From positions 1 to 8,349 of the forward strand of contig JAITVE010000226.1 of assembly GCA_031285975.1 (NCBI GenBank): a DNA stretch of 8,349 nt, given 5' to 3'. Below, piece after piece: positions 1 to 7,256 of the stretch (its first letter is position 1; each line of letters begins with the position of its first letter). The notes under the pieces were generated by a model. It made no database searches. It had not been told where the DNA came from and saw only the letters and a program-made list of their open reading frames with translations. Position numbers and translations under genes: made by a program. The DNA is from Candidatus Adiutrix sp. Its GTDB lineage: Bacteria > Desulfobacterota > Desulfarculia > Adiutricales > Adiutricaceae.

Positions 1-262
1 CCTGCATGATGATGCTGGCGGTGGTTTGGTTGTGGGGGGCGTTGCGGTAGAAGTCGTAACCGGCGTTCCAAACGCTGGCCTCGTTGCGGGGGTTGAGGGC
101 CAGGCGGCGCTCCAACTCGTCGCGCACCATGGCCACGGTGAGGTTGCCGGGGCCGAAGACATAGGCGTTTTGGGGAATATAGGCATTCTGGGCCCGCAGG
201 TCGGCCGCTCCCGCAATTAGGAGGGCCAAGGCCAGTGCACTTATATGAATTATAATCTTCAT
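1..262 (-). CDS. Secreted protein of unknown function, N-terminal part only
   Basis: The start codon is ATG at 262-260. A GGAGG Shine-Dalgarno lies at 270-274 with 7 bases of spacing. The visible 87 codons begin with a signal peptide: K2, then a hydrophobic stretch to about residue 20, with likely cleavage after DLRA (about residue 24). The mature part begins QNAYIPQNAYVFGPGN and continues with a charged helix-like segment (VRDELERRLALNPRNEA) and an Asn/Tyr-rich stretch. The frame is open to the left edge, so length and C-terminus are unknown. I do not recognise the family. The product should be exported to the periplasm or cell surface. It points the same way as the acidic protein gene upstream (539-2053), but 276 bases with inverted repeats lie between them, so it probably has its own promoter. 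Confidence 0.75.
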   Translation of the reverse strand, partial: MKIIIHISALALALLIAGAADLRAQNAYIPQNAYVFGPGNLTVAMVRDELERRLALNPRNEASVWNAGYDFYRNAPHNQTTASIIMQ

Positions 263-347
263 TCACCTGCCTCCAATCCGGGCTCGGGCCAGGTTTTCAT
301 CTTGCCGTCACCTTGTGGCGGTTTGGTGTCAGTGCGGTTACTAAAAA

Positions 348-393
348 TCGCCAAGTACCGCTTATTTTCCAGACTGTATGACCTGCTTGGCGA
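348..393. repeat. 8-bp dyad between the two minus-strand genes, possible terminator
   Basis: TCGCCAAG (348-355) and CTTGGCGA (386-393) are perfect inverted copies separated by 30 bases. Read on the minus strand, the second arm runs straight into TTTTTAG, as a rho-independent terminator would. This could end transcription from the acidic-protein gene before the secreted-protein gene starts. The loop is long for a terminator, so a protein-binding dyad is an alternative. Confidence 0.3.
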
Positions 394-425
394 GTGAATT
401 TTTTCGTCTGGCCAGGCGGAGGAGT

Positions 426-472
426 CTTTTGAGCCTGGGATAGGCCGGTTGAGGCCATCCCAGGCTCAAAAG
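426..472. repeat. Perfect 16-bp inverted repeat (strong hairpin)
   Basis: CTTTTGAGCCTGGGAT (426-441) is the exact reverse complement of 457-472. An inner GGCC/GGCC pairing (443-446 with 453-456) closes a 6-base loop, leaving one bulged A. It begins 67 bases after the stop of the acidic-protein gene. The T run is on the 5' arm and the A run on the 3' arm on both strands, and no U-tract follows. It is therefore not a canonical intrinsic terminator, but it could protect the 3' end of the mRNA or help rho-dependent ending. Confidence 0.7.
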
Positions 473-484
473 GCGATGACAACG

Positions 485-516
485 CAGTCCAGGCGGAAAA
501 AGTCGCCGCCGGACTG
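485..516. repeat. Hairpin just after the acidic-protein gene
   Basis: CAGTCCAGGCGG (485-496) pairs with CCGCCGGACTG (506-516), giving 11 bp with one bulged A and a 9-base loop. On the minus strand it starts 22 bases after the TGA at 541-539, where a 3'-end structure would be expected. No T run follows it; a T run lies in its loop instead. It stands in tandem with the larger hairpin at 426-472, so together they may form the gene's 3' boundary. Confidence 0.5.
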
Positions 517-538
517 TCGGCTATAAAACACACCCTTC

Positions 539-2053
539 TCAGTGGGGCACGATGGTATTGCTGGGCTGCACCGTGACCATGGGTTTGGCTTTGAGCACGG
601 TTTGGGAATCTTCAGGGCTGGCGGCGCGGCTTTTTTCCAGGTCAAGCTCCAGGCTGCCAAGGTCGATGGGGTCGATGGCCAGTTCCTCGTCTTCCATTTC
701 CACCGAGCCGAGATCCATCTGATCCTCTTCCGGCAGGGGGGTGGCGGTATCGTCCGGCAGGTGCTGGAGGCCGGCCCCGGTGTCTTCAATGAATTCCACC
801 ATAATAGTGCGGTCGGCCACCGTTTCCGGCAGGCGCGTGCCGGTGGCGGTGGGGTTTTCCGCCGCTGGTTTAACGGGCGGGGGCGTTTCCAGCTTCAACT
901 CTTCCCGCTCCCCGTTGGCAGCGGAGGAGAGCTGGGCCAGGGCCTGGCGGGCGGCTTCTTCCACGGCCTGGGGGATGGTGCTGGCCGCTTCCATGCCCGT
1001 TTCGTCATCTTCCGCGTCGTCTGGCCCTTCGGCTTCTTCGGCGGCTTCGGGCTTTCGCGTTTCTGCGGCTTTCGTGGAACTGGTCTCTTCGGCCGCTTTC
1101 AGGCCGGTGGCCGCAGCGGTTGGATTTTCCAGTTCCAGCTTCATCTCGGCGGGAGCGCCGGGCTCCGCTTCCGGGGCCGGGGGCTCCTGGGGCTCTGCGG
1201 CCGGGAGGGATTCAGGGGGCGAGACGCTCTCCGCTATTTCGATGAACTCCAGCGGCTGGGAAGCCGATGATTCTTCGGGGGCGGGGACTTCCTCGGATTT
1301 TTCTTCCACTGCGGGCGGCTCTTCGGGGGACGGCCCGGCTTCGGGAGCCGGTTCATTCTCAGAGGCCGCTTCAGCCGCAGGGGCCGCTTCAGCCGCAGGG
1401 GCAGCCTCGGCTTGGGGAGTTGGTTCAACCTCGGGAGCCGCTTCAATTTCAAATGCCGGCTGAATTTCGGGGGACGGCTCGGCTTCGGGAGCCGGTTCAC
1501 TCTCAGAGTCCGCCTCGGCTTCGGGAGCCGGTTCATCCTCAGAGTCCGCCTCAGCTTCGGGGGGCGCTGCAACTTCAAGGGGCGGCTCGGTCTCGGGAGC
1601 CAATTCAGCCTCGGGAGCCGGGGCGGGGGGATAGGCGTGATCCATGGCGGCCAGAAGCTTTTTGGCCTCATCGGCGGCGTCTTCTTCCACCATGGCCGCG
1701 AATTCGGTTTTGCTCACGCCGGGGACGATTTCTTCCTCGGCTTCGGCGGATTTGCCGTCTTCATCCGGTTTCGCTTCCAGGCTCAGGGCTTCGGCCTCTT
1801 CCGGGTTTTCGGGGCGTGCGGCGGGCTGTTCGCCGCCGGGGGTTCCGGGGCCGCTGATGCGCACCTCAATCTGGCTGCAACCGGGGCGGATGAGCAGTTC
1901 GATAACGTCGCCGCCCGGCGTCACTTTGACTTCGAAATTGCTTTCCGGCGGCGACATCCGCACTTCCACCAGGCTGTCGGGGAACGGCAGTTTGACGGCC
2001 ACGCGGGCCGCCGAGGGAGTCGCGGTGTTTTGTATATCGGTAGCGGAAGTCAT
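539..2053 (-). CDS. Very acidic Ala/Pro/Glu-rich repeat protein, function unknown
   Basis: The ORF gives 504 residues from the ATG at 2053-2051. In-frame GTG (2062) and TTG (2065) starts lie just upstream, and a GGTGAGG sequence spanning them is the only purine-rich stretch, so the start is uncertain by four codons. There is no signal peptide or membrane segment, so it is probably cytoplasmic. About residues 17-70 form an ordered-looking, beta-rich segment of alternating Val/Glu/Ile strands. Residues about 75-390 are low complexity, dominated by Glu, Ala and Pro, with repeats of the type EPAPEAEADSES. The C-terminal 90 residues are again less repetitive, with paired acidic motifs MDLGSVEMEDEE and IDLGSLELDLEK and an apolar tail ending NTIVPH. 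The centre is predicted to be extended and disordered, perhaps a spacer between two small end domains. I do not recognise a family. Confidence 0.75.
   Translation of the reverse strand: MTSATDIQNTATPSAARVAVKLPFPDSLVEVRMSPPESNFEVKVTPGGDVIELLIRPGCSQIEVRISGPGTPGGEQPAARPENPEEAEALSLEAKPDEDGKSAEAEEEIVPGVSKTEFAAMVEEDAADEAKKLLAAMDHAYPPAPAPEAELAPETEPPLEVAAPPEAEADSEDEPAPEAEADSESEPAPEAEPSPEIQPAFEIEAAPEVEPTPQAEAAPAAEAAPAAEAASENEPAPEAGPSPEEPPAVEEKSEEVPAPEESSASQPLEFIEIAESVSPPESLPAAEPQEPPAPEAEPGAPAEMKLELENPTAAATGLKAAEETSSTKAAETRKPEAAEEAEGPDDAEDDETGMEAASTIPQAVEEAARQALAQLSSAANGEREELKLETPPPVKPAAENPTATGTRLPETVADRTIMVEFIEDTGAGLQHLPDDTATPLPEEDQMDLGSVEMEDEELAIDPIDLGSLELDLEKSRAASPEDSQTVLKAKPMVTVQPSNTIVPH
1365..1400. 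repeat. 18-bp perfect tandem duplication within the acidic gene
   Basis: GCCGCTTCAGCCGCAGGG occurs twice without interruption (1365-1382 and 1383-1400). It encodes a doubled Ala/Pro/Glu hexamer on the minus strand. Identity at the DNA level, including third positions, points to recent slippage or unequal exchange. Confidence 0.85.
1482..1553. repeat. 36-bp tandem repeat within the acidic gene, two copies
   Basis: Copies at 1482-1517 and 1518-1553 match at 33 of 36 positions. Each encodes the 12-residue unit EPAPEAEADSES or a close variant. A partial third copy of the same unit (GGCTTCGGGAGCCGGTTCA) occurs near 1338-1355. The unit length is a multiple of three, so copy-number change would lengthen or shorten the protein without breaking the frame. 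Confidence 0.8.
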
Positions 2054-2153
2054 AGGCCTCACCAAAGGATTCGAAGGGTTGCGGAGCGCGATCCGGGAGG
2101 GGAGTCGGCCTTCCGGGGTGAAAATTTTCGGTTGCGGGGCGCTTGCCGTATTG

Positions 2154-2200
2154 CATTTATATTAAAAATAATATAATATACCCTTAGTTTAGCATAATTG
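2154..2200. promoter_or_regulatory. AT-rich island in the divergent intergenic region
   Basis: This stretch is almost entirely A/T in an otherwise GC-rich window. It lies about 100 bases upstream of the acidic-protein gene. On the minus strand it holds several overlapping -10-like hexamers (TATATT, TATTAT). On the plus strand it holds TATAAT at 2172-2177 and a TTGCAT at 2151-2156. No good -35 stands out on the minus strand. It is the most likely promoter region for the minus-strand gene and may also contribute to the plus-strand operon. Confidence 0.45.
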
Positions 2201-2378
2201 CTACTGAAATCCGCCTCGCTTTCAGGGAGAATTCAGTCGCAGACTCGTCTCTAAGGGGCCACACGGCGGCACAGCGCAGACAGTCCGAGCGGGGGCGAAC
2301 CGAGAGTGCGCCCTTTCCACTTTATTATCGGCCAGTTAGGGCGGGAACTTGAAAGTCTCCCGGCTTGCGCCTGGCCGG

Positions 2379-2407
2379 TTGTGCTGTTCCGGGTTCCCTG
2401 CTATAAT
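2379..2407 (+). promoter_or_regulatory. Extended -10 sigma-70 type promoter for the plus-strand operon
   Basis: A perfect TATAAT (2402-2407) is preceded by TG one base upstream (2399-2400), the extended -10 pattern. A TTGTGC -35 (2379-2384) lies 17 bases away. Transcription would start near 2414, giving a leader of about 50 bases before the ATG at 2465. This supports the 2465 start, because the longer ORF beginning at 2306 would run across the promoter. Apart from this and the AT-rich island, I see nothing convincing in the 411-base gap 2054-2464. Confidence 0.7.
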
Positions 2408-2464
2408 AAACTTGTCATGGTTACCGGCCTCCAACCCCAACCAGTATACCAAGGATGCGCCAAA

Positions 2465-4303
2465 ATGCACAAACTCTACCGAAATTTGCTCGCTTTGCTC
2501 TGTTTCGCCATGCTGGCCCTCACCGCTTTCCCGGCCCTGGCCGACATTGAGGTGCAGGTCATGTCCGTCCAGGATCAGGCGGCGGCTGAAAAAGAAGCCG
2601 CCCGCCTCTTCGACATGGGCATTCCCGCCTTCAGCCGCGCGGAAAACGTGCCGGAACTGGGGCTGTGGAACCGCGTCTACATCGGCCCCTTTGAGACGGA
2701 AGCCGACGCCGCCGCCGCTGCCGAAACCCTGAAAAAGCAGGCGATCATCAAGGAATTTATAGTCAAAACCGAGTCAGCCCCGGCCGCTGTGGCCGCGACT
2801 GGCGCGGAAGCCCCCGCCGCTCCGGCCACCCCGGGCGCCTTTGAACTGCCCGTGGCCCAGACCCCGACTTACGGCGAGCCCGTGAGCCCGGAAATGGCCC
2901 GCGAACTGGGCCTGGCCCAGGAAGAAAGCGCCGCCAATGCGGGCCGCCTGCCGACCTACGGCGAATCCGCCGCCGCGCCCCGCACGGCTGCCGACGGCAC
3001 GGGCCAACTGCCTCCGGGCGGCCTGAAACCCGGCGACGACATGCCGGGCCTGCTGACCAACGGCGGGGGCCTCCCGGCCGCGCCCGCCGCCCCGGCGGTG
3101 AACTCGGCCCAGGAGCCGGTGTCCAGCGCCCGCTTCCCGGCCCCCTCGGCTGGTGACGAGGCCCCTATCATGGTGGCCCAGGCCGAGCCCACCACCTTCA
3201 CCTATAACGCTTTCGACGACGACCACGATGTGGTTATCGACCGTGACCGCATCCTGTCCGGCTTCACCATGCTGGTGGATTTGTCGTCCAGTATGCGCCG
3301 CATGAGCAACTGCCCCGGCTATGTTAAAGAAGAGGCCACGGCCACCCTGCTGCGGAAAATGAACCGCCGCATCCCCGACCGGGGCTACAACGCCAGCCTG
3401 CGGGTCTTCGGCTACCAGAGCGCCTTGCTCCGCAAGGACTTGACCACCCTGTACTACGGCCCCGCAACCTATAACCGGGAAGCCCTGGAAGACAGCCTGG
3501 CCCGCCTGGTGGCCGCCGACGCGGTTTCCCCCTTCGGCGATGCCCTGCAGATGGCGGACGGCGAACTGGCCAACATGGGCAGCCCCAAGGCCGTTTTGAT
3601 GTTCTCGGATTTCGAATCCATGGAAGCCTCCGGCGACCCGGTGCGGGACGCGGCCAACCTGCGCCGCCGCTACGGTTCCGAAGTGCAGGTCTACACTTTC
3701 CACACCACCCGCCAGGCCTCGGCCGTGCGGCTGGCCCGCGCCGTGGCCGAAGCGGGCGGCGGCAAAGCCTATGACATGTGCCGCATGGTGAACGACGACG
3801 CGGCCTTTGAAAGCATGATGATGGAAATCTTCGGCGTCGGCGGCGGCCCCTGCACCGACGCGGACGGCGACGGCGTCTGCGACGACGACGACCTCTGCCC
3901 CGATACGCCCCAGGGCGCGCCCGTTGACTCGCGCGGCTGCTGGGTGGCGGCCTATTCCCAGTTCTTTGATTTCGACAAAGCCGAAGTCAAGAGCGAATAC
4001 CTGCCCCGCCTCTCCCACGCGGCCAACCTCTTGATCGCGCACCCGGAGATCACCCGCGTGGTCATCGCCGGGCACACCGACAATGTGGGCGACCCTGAAT
4101 ATAACCTCAGCCTGGGCCGCTTCCGCGCCCAGACCGTCCGCAACATTCTGGTGAATTCCGGCGTGGACGCTAGCCGCCTGGTGGTGGAGTCCTACGGCGA
4201 AACCAGGCCCATCGGCCCCAACGACAGCGCCGAGGGCCGGGCCCGCAACCGCCGCGTGGAATTCCACATTGGCGACATGCCCGCCAACAGTTTTCAGAAT
4301 TAA
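2465..4303 (+). CDS. Periplasmic SPOR - vWA - TSP3 - OmpA C-terminal domain protein
   Basis: This 612-residue exported protein should sit in the periplasm bound to peptidoglycan. The ATG at 2465 follows AAGGA (2451-2455) and is the only start that places a signal peptide first (residues 1-26, cleavage after ALA). Residues about 27-102 are a SPOR domain (IEVQVMSVQ ... RVYIGPFETEADA), a fold that binds denuded glycan strands. A Pro/Ala linker (about 103-245) contains two PTYGE motifs. A von Willebrand A domain follows (about 265-457) with MIDAS residues D272-x-S274-x-S276, S355 in SPFGDAL, and D382. Next comes a thrombospondin-type-3-like calcium loop (DADGDGVCDDDD, 465-476) with Cys463, 472, 478 and 492. 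The end is an OmpA_C domain (about 495-602) with D539 in GHTDN and R554 in the NLSLGRFRAQ motif, the residues that grip diaminopimelate in OmpA. Its TAA runs into the next gene's Shine-Dalgarno, so the genes are probably coupled. The partner bound by the vWA domain is unknown. Confidence 0.9.
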   Translation: MHKLYRNLLALLCFAMLALTAFPALADIEVQVMSVQDQAAAEKEAARLFDMGIPAFSRAENVPELGLWNRVYIGPFETEADAAAAAETLKKQAIIKEFIVKTESAPAAVAATGAEAPAAPATPGAFELPVAQTPTYGEPVSPEMARELGLAQEESAANAGRLPTYGESAAAPRTAADGTGQLPPGGLKPGDDMPGLLTNGGGLPAAPAAPAVNSAQEPVSSARFPAPSAGDEAPIMVAQAEPTTFTYNAFDDDHDVVIDRDRILSGFTMLVDLSSSMRRMSNCPGYVKEEATATLLRKMNRRIPDRGYNASLRVFGYQSALLRKDLTTLYYGPATYNREALEDSLARLVAADAVSPFGDALQMADGELANMGSPKAVLMFSDFESMEASGDPVRDAANLRRRYGSEVQVYTFHTTRQASAVRLARAVAEAGGGKAYDMCRMVNDDAAFESMMMEIFGVGGGPCTDADGDGVCDDDDLCPDTPQGAPVDSRGCWVAAYSQFFDFDKAEVKSEYLPRLSHAANLLIAHPEITRVVIAGHTDNVGDPEYNLSLGRFRAQTVRNILVNSGVDASRLVVESYGETRPIGPNDSAEGRARNRRVEFHIGDMPANSFQN

Positions 4304-4312
4304 GGACGAGGC

Positions 4313-5278
4313 ATGAACGTTCTTATCGCGGGGGGCGCCGGCTATCTGGGCGGCGCCCTGGCCCCTCAACTGCTGGCGGCCGGGCACCGGGTGACGGCGC
4401 TCGACCGCCTCTCTTTCGGCCCGGCGGCCGTTGACCCCCTGCGGGGCCACGACCGCTTTCGCCTTCTCACCGCTGACCTGCGCGATTATGCCGCCGTCAT
4501 CGAGGCGGTGCGGGGGCAGGACGCGGTGATTCTTCTGGCCGCCCTGGTGGGCGAAGCGGCCTGCGACCGCGACCCCGCCGAGACCGTGGCCGTCAACTAC
4601 CTGGCCAGCCTGAACCTCATGCGGGCGGCGGCCTATTATGGGGTGAAGCGTTTTATTTTCACCTCCACCGACTCCTGCTACGGGGCCCAGGAAAACGTTT
4701 TTCTCACTGAGGAAGCGCCGCTTAAGCCCATCTCCCTGTATGCCGAACTCAAGGCCCAAGTCGAGGCCGAATTTTTGGCCATGCCCAGGCCGGACAACTT
4801 TCACCCCACCATTTTGCGCCTGGCCACCCTCTTCGGCCTGGCCCCCCGGATGCGCTTTGACCTGGTCATCAATATTTTGACCCGCGAGGCCGTCACCGGG
4901 CGGGGAGCCAAAATTTTCAGCGGCGAGCAATGGCGGCCCCTGGTGCACGTGCGGGACGCGGCCAAAGCTTTTGTCGCCGCCCTGGCCGCTCCGGCGGACG
5001 TGGTTTCGGGGCAGATATTCAACGTCGGCTCCAACCGCCAGAACGTGCAGTTTAAGGACTTGGCGGGCATCCTGCGCCAGGCCATGCCCGAGGCCAAAGT
5101 CGAGACCGTGCCCCAGCCGCCGGATTTGCGCGACTACCACGTCTGCTTCGACAAAATCAGCGCGGCCCTGAATTTTAACCCGGACTTCGAGCCCGTGGAC
5201 GGCATTTGCGAAATCCGGGACGCGATTCTCAGCGGCGCTCTGGGCGACCCCTACGACGTCAAGTACCGAAACGCTTAA
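4313..5278 (+). CDS. NAD(P)-dependent epimerase/dehydratase (extended SDR), nucleotide-sugar type
   Basis: The protein has 321 residues, the usual size for extended short-chain dehydrogenases that epimerise, dehydrate or reduce the sugar of a nucleotide sugar. The Rossmann motif is at the N-terminus (G7-x-x-G10-x-x-G13 in GGAGYLG). D31 at the end of the second strand suggests preference for NAD(H). The catalytic set is S118/T119 in FTSTDS and Y143-x-x-x-K147 (YAELK). The C-terminal part carries the substrate-side motifs RPLVHVRDAA and FNVGS. The ATG at 4313 follows AAGGA, which overlaps the stop of the OmpA-family gene (9 bases between coding regions). The aminotransferase starts 24 bases downstream, so the likely product is a keto- or epimerised sugar for amination. 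The exact substrate and reaction cannot be read from the sequence. Confidence 0.9.
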   Translation: MNVLIAGGAGYLGGALAPQLLAAGHRVTALDRLSFGPAAVDPLRGHDRFRLLTADLRDYAAVIEAVRGQDAVILLAALVGEAACDRDPAETVAVNYLASLNLMRAAAYYGVKRFIFTSTDSCYGAQENVFLTEEAPLKPISLYAELKAQVEAEFLAMPRPDNFHPTILRLATLFGLAPRMRFDLVINILTREAVTGRGAKIFSGEQWRPLVHVRDAAKAFVAALAAPADVVSGQIFNVGSNRQNVQFKDLAGILRQAMPEAKVETVPQPPDLRDYHVCFDKISAALNFNPDFEPVDGICEIRDAILSGALGDPYDVKYRNA

Positions 5279-5302
5279 GACCATTATAAATAAGGTATCC
5301 TG

Positions 5303-6577
5303 TTGCTTCCGTCAAAGATAAAACCGCTGGAAAAATTTCTGTCCTTCGCCCCGCCGCTCATGGGGGAGGAGGAAATCGCCGAAGTCGCCGATACCCTCCG
5401 CTCCGGCTGGCTGACCACCGGGCCCAAGACAGAACGCTTTGAACTGGCCCTGGCCGATTACCTGGGCTCGGGCCGGGGGGTGGCCGTCAATTCCTGCACC
5501 GCCGCCCTGCACCTGGGGCTGCACGTGCTGGGGGTCGGCCCCGGCCAGGGGGTGCTGACCACACCCCTGACCTTCGCCTCCACGGCCCACACCGTCCTCT
5601 ACCAACAGGCCCGCCCCTATTTCGCGGACATTGACCCGGAAACCGGCAACCTCAGCCCCCGCGAGGCCCGCCGCTTTTTGGAAACCCAGTGCGCCCCCGG
5701 CCCGGACGGCTGCCCCCGCCACAAAATCACCGGCGATATCATCACCACCCTGCTGCCAGTGCACTACGGCGGGCACCCGGTGGAGTTGGACGGCTTCTGG
5801 GAACTGGCCATGGATTTCGGCTTGAACATGCTGGAAGACGCGGCCCACGCCATCGGCGCGGCCTACTATAACGGCTTCCCCATCGGCCACCGGGGCCTGA
5901 AGCCGCCCGAGGCCGCGCATCTGCAAGGGCTCACCGCTTTCTCTTTTTACGCCACCAAAAATCTGGCCACCGGCGAGGGCGGCTACCTCACCGCCGGGGA
6001 CGACGCGCTGGTGGAGCGGGCCCGCCGCCTCTCCATGTACGGCATATCCGACAGCCGCCGCATCTGGGGCCGCTATGCCCCCCAGGGCACCTGGGTCTAC
6101 GACGTGGCCGAGCTGGGCTTCAAATACAATATGATGGACATCCAGGCCGCCCTGGGCCTACACCAGCTCCGCAAACTGCCGGACTTCCTGGCCCGCCGCG
6201 CCGCCCACGCCGCCGCCTACAGCCGCGCCCTGGAAAGCGTGCGGGACATGGTCATCCTCCCCGCGGCCAAGCCGGAAGTCATCCACGCCTGGCACCTCTA
6301 CCCCCTGCGTCTGCGGCCCGAAGCCCTGACCGTGGGGCGGGACGAATTTATCGAAATCCTGCGGGCCCATAACATCGGCACGAGCGTTTTGTTCATCCCC
6401 CTCCACTACCACAGCTATTACCAAAAAGCCTTGGATTATAAGGACGGCGATTTCCCCGAGGCTGAAAATTTCTTCAAAAACCTCATCAACCTGCCGGTGG
6501 CCCCGGCCCACAGCCCGGAGCGGGTGGCCGAAGCCGCCGATGTTCTGGCAAGCTTACTGCGCCAGTATAAGCGATGA
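5303..6577 (+). CDS. DegT/DnrJ/EryC1/StrS family PLP-dependent sugar aminotransferase
   Basis: This 424-residue enzyme should transfer an amino group, usually from glutamate, to a keto nucleotide sugar in the cytoplasm. The TTG start at 5303 is the only reasonable one: TAA codons precede it in frame, AAGGT (5292-5296) lies 6 bases upstream, and the family's N-terminal motif (here FAPPLMGEEEI, SGWLTTGPKT) starts soon after. The cofactor lysine is K219 in FYATKNLATGEGG. EDAAHA (D179) contacts the PLP ring, and NSCTAALH (63-70) is the phosphate-side motif. The protein is somewhat longer than most relatives, with extra segments around residues 126-143 (containing two Cys) and 190-210. It shares an ATGA start/stop overlap with the methyltransferase gene downstream, which indicates translational coupling. 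The family is certain; the specific sugar is not. Confidence 0.93.
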   Translation: MLPSKIKPLEKFLSFAPPLMGEEEIAEVADTLRSGWLTTGPKTERFELALADYLGSGRGVAVNSCTAALHLGLHVLGVGPGQGVLTTPLTFASTAHTVLYQQARPYFADIDPETGNLSPREARRFLETQCAPGPDGCPRHKITGDIITTLLPVHYGGHPVELDGFWELAMDFGLNMLEDAAHAIGAAYYNGFPIGHRGLKPPEAAHLQGLTAFSFYATKNLATGEGGYLTAGDDALVERARRLSMYGISDSRRIWGRYAPQGTWVYDVAELGFKYNMMDIQAALGLHQLRKLPDFLARRAAHAAAYSRALESVRDMVILPAAKPEVIHAWHLYPLRLRPEALTVGRDEFIEILRAHNIGTSVLFIPLHYHSYYQKALDYKDGDFPEAENFFKNLINLPVAPAHSPERVAEAADVLASLLRQYKR

Positions 6578-7245
6578 TTCCCGACCCGGCGGTCAACATT
6601 TGGGCGCAGACCAAAAACAGCCTCTACCCGCTCTATAAAGAGCGGGCCGAGGGCCGCCTCCCGGAAATGGACTGCCACGCCCAGGCCGCTGAAATTTATG
6701 CGGACTATAGTCTTCCCGAAGACCGCCTGCTGGACGCCGCCGGGGGCAGCGGCTATTTCTTCTGGTCGCTGAAACAACGCGGCCTTCTGGGCCATTACCA
6801 CCTGCTGGATCAAACCGCCGACTTTGTGGACATGGGCCGCCGCGCCCTGGCCGCCGAACTGCCGCCGGAACGCTTCATCGTTTCGTCAATGCAGGAAACG
6901 CCGGGGCGTTATGAAGCCGTGTTTTGCCTCAACGCCCTCTTTTGCCTGCCGGACTATCGCCAGGGCCTGGAGCGGCTCCTGATGGCCGCCGGGCGGCTCA
7001 TCATCCTGCGCAGCACCTTTGGCGAACGGAACGAAATCCGCTACGAAACCGACCCCTACCTCGACCCCGGCGCGGAACGGCTGAAGTCCTATTTCAACAT
7101 CTGGCGGGTGGCCGAAGTGACCGCCTTCATGGAATCCTACGGCTTCGCCGTCCACACCGTGGTTGACCGCCGCACGAACGACCAGCCGGAAATCTCCGCC
7201 GGAAAATTGTTTCCCTGGCGGTGGCTGGTGGGAGTAAAAAGTTAA
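6574..7245 (+). CDS. Class I SAM-dependent methyltransferase, probably acting on a sugar
   Basis: The product has 223 residues. The SAM-binding motif I is LLDAAGGSG (52-60) and an acidic residue ends the second strand (D79 in YHLLDQT). A motif IV-like segment reads EAVFCLNALFCLPDY (114-128), followed by RLIILRSTFGERNE. The ATG at 6574 overlaps the aminotransferase stop by four bases, so the two are translated together. By position, this could methylate the amino group or a hydroxyl of the aminated sugar, much as aminotransferase and N-methyltransferase pairs act in dimethylamino-sugar pathways. That role is inferred from position alone. No sequence feature identifies the acceptor, and a lipid or protein target is possible. 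This is the last gene before the intergenic hairpin at 7267-7305. Confidence 0.8.
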   Translation: MIPDPAVNIWAQTKNSLYPLYKERAEGRLPEMDCHAQAAEIYADYSLPEDRLLDAAGGSGYFFWSLKQRGLLGHYHLLDQTADFVDMGRRALAAELPPERFIVSSMQETPGRYEAVFCLNALFCLPDYRQGLERLLMAAGRLIILRSTFGERNEIRYETDPYLDPGAERLKSYFNIWRVAEVTAFMESYGFAVHTVVDRRTNDQPEISAGKLFPWRWLVGVKS

Positions 7246-7256
7246 GACGGTCAACC

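Noticed and set aside
26..220. 64-residue plus-strand frame at the left edge
   Set aside because: It is antisense to the secreted-protein start, which has a good Shine-Dalgarno and signal peptide. This frame has neither.
1866..2156. 96-residue minus-strand frame starting in the AT-rich island
   Set aside because: It overlaps the N-terminal, most ordered part of the acidic protein in another frame, and has no clear Shine-Dalgarno or domain.
542..2176. Several overlapping plus-strand open frames opposite the acidic gene
   Set aside because: They overlap one another, start without ribosome sites, and are Ser-, Arg- or Gly-rich low-complexity mirrors of the Glu/Ala/Pro repeats. The minus-strand frame is the longest and has structured ends.
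2290..2335. Possible small RNA terminator (GGGCG...CGCCC followed by TTT)
   Set aside because: The stem is only 5 bp, the loop is 11 bases and the T run is three bases. There is no matching promoter or conserved RNA motif.
2306..2464. Upstream extension of the SPOR-vWA-OmpA frame
   Set aside because: It would cross a strong extended -10 promoter and bury the signal peptide 53 residues into the protein.
2774..5284. 836-residue open frame on the minus strand, antisense to the OmpA-family and epimerase genes
   Set aside because: It mirrors two clearly homologous plus-strand genes. Long antisense frames arise where codon third positions are mostly G/C. Its Gly/His/Val-rich product shows no domain.
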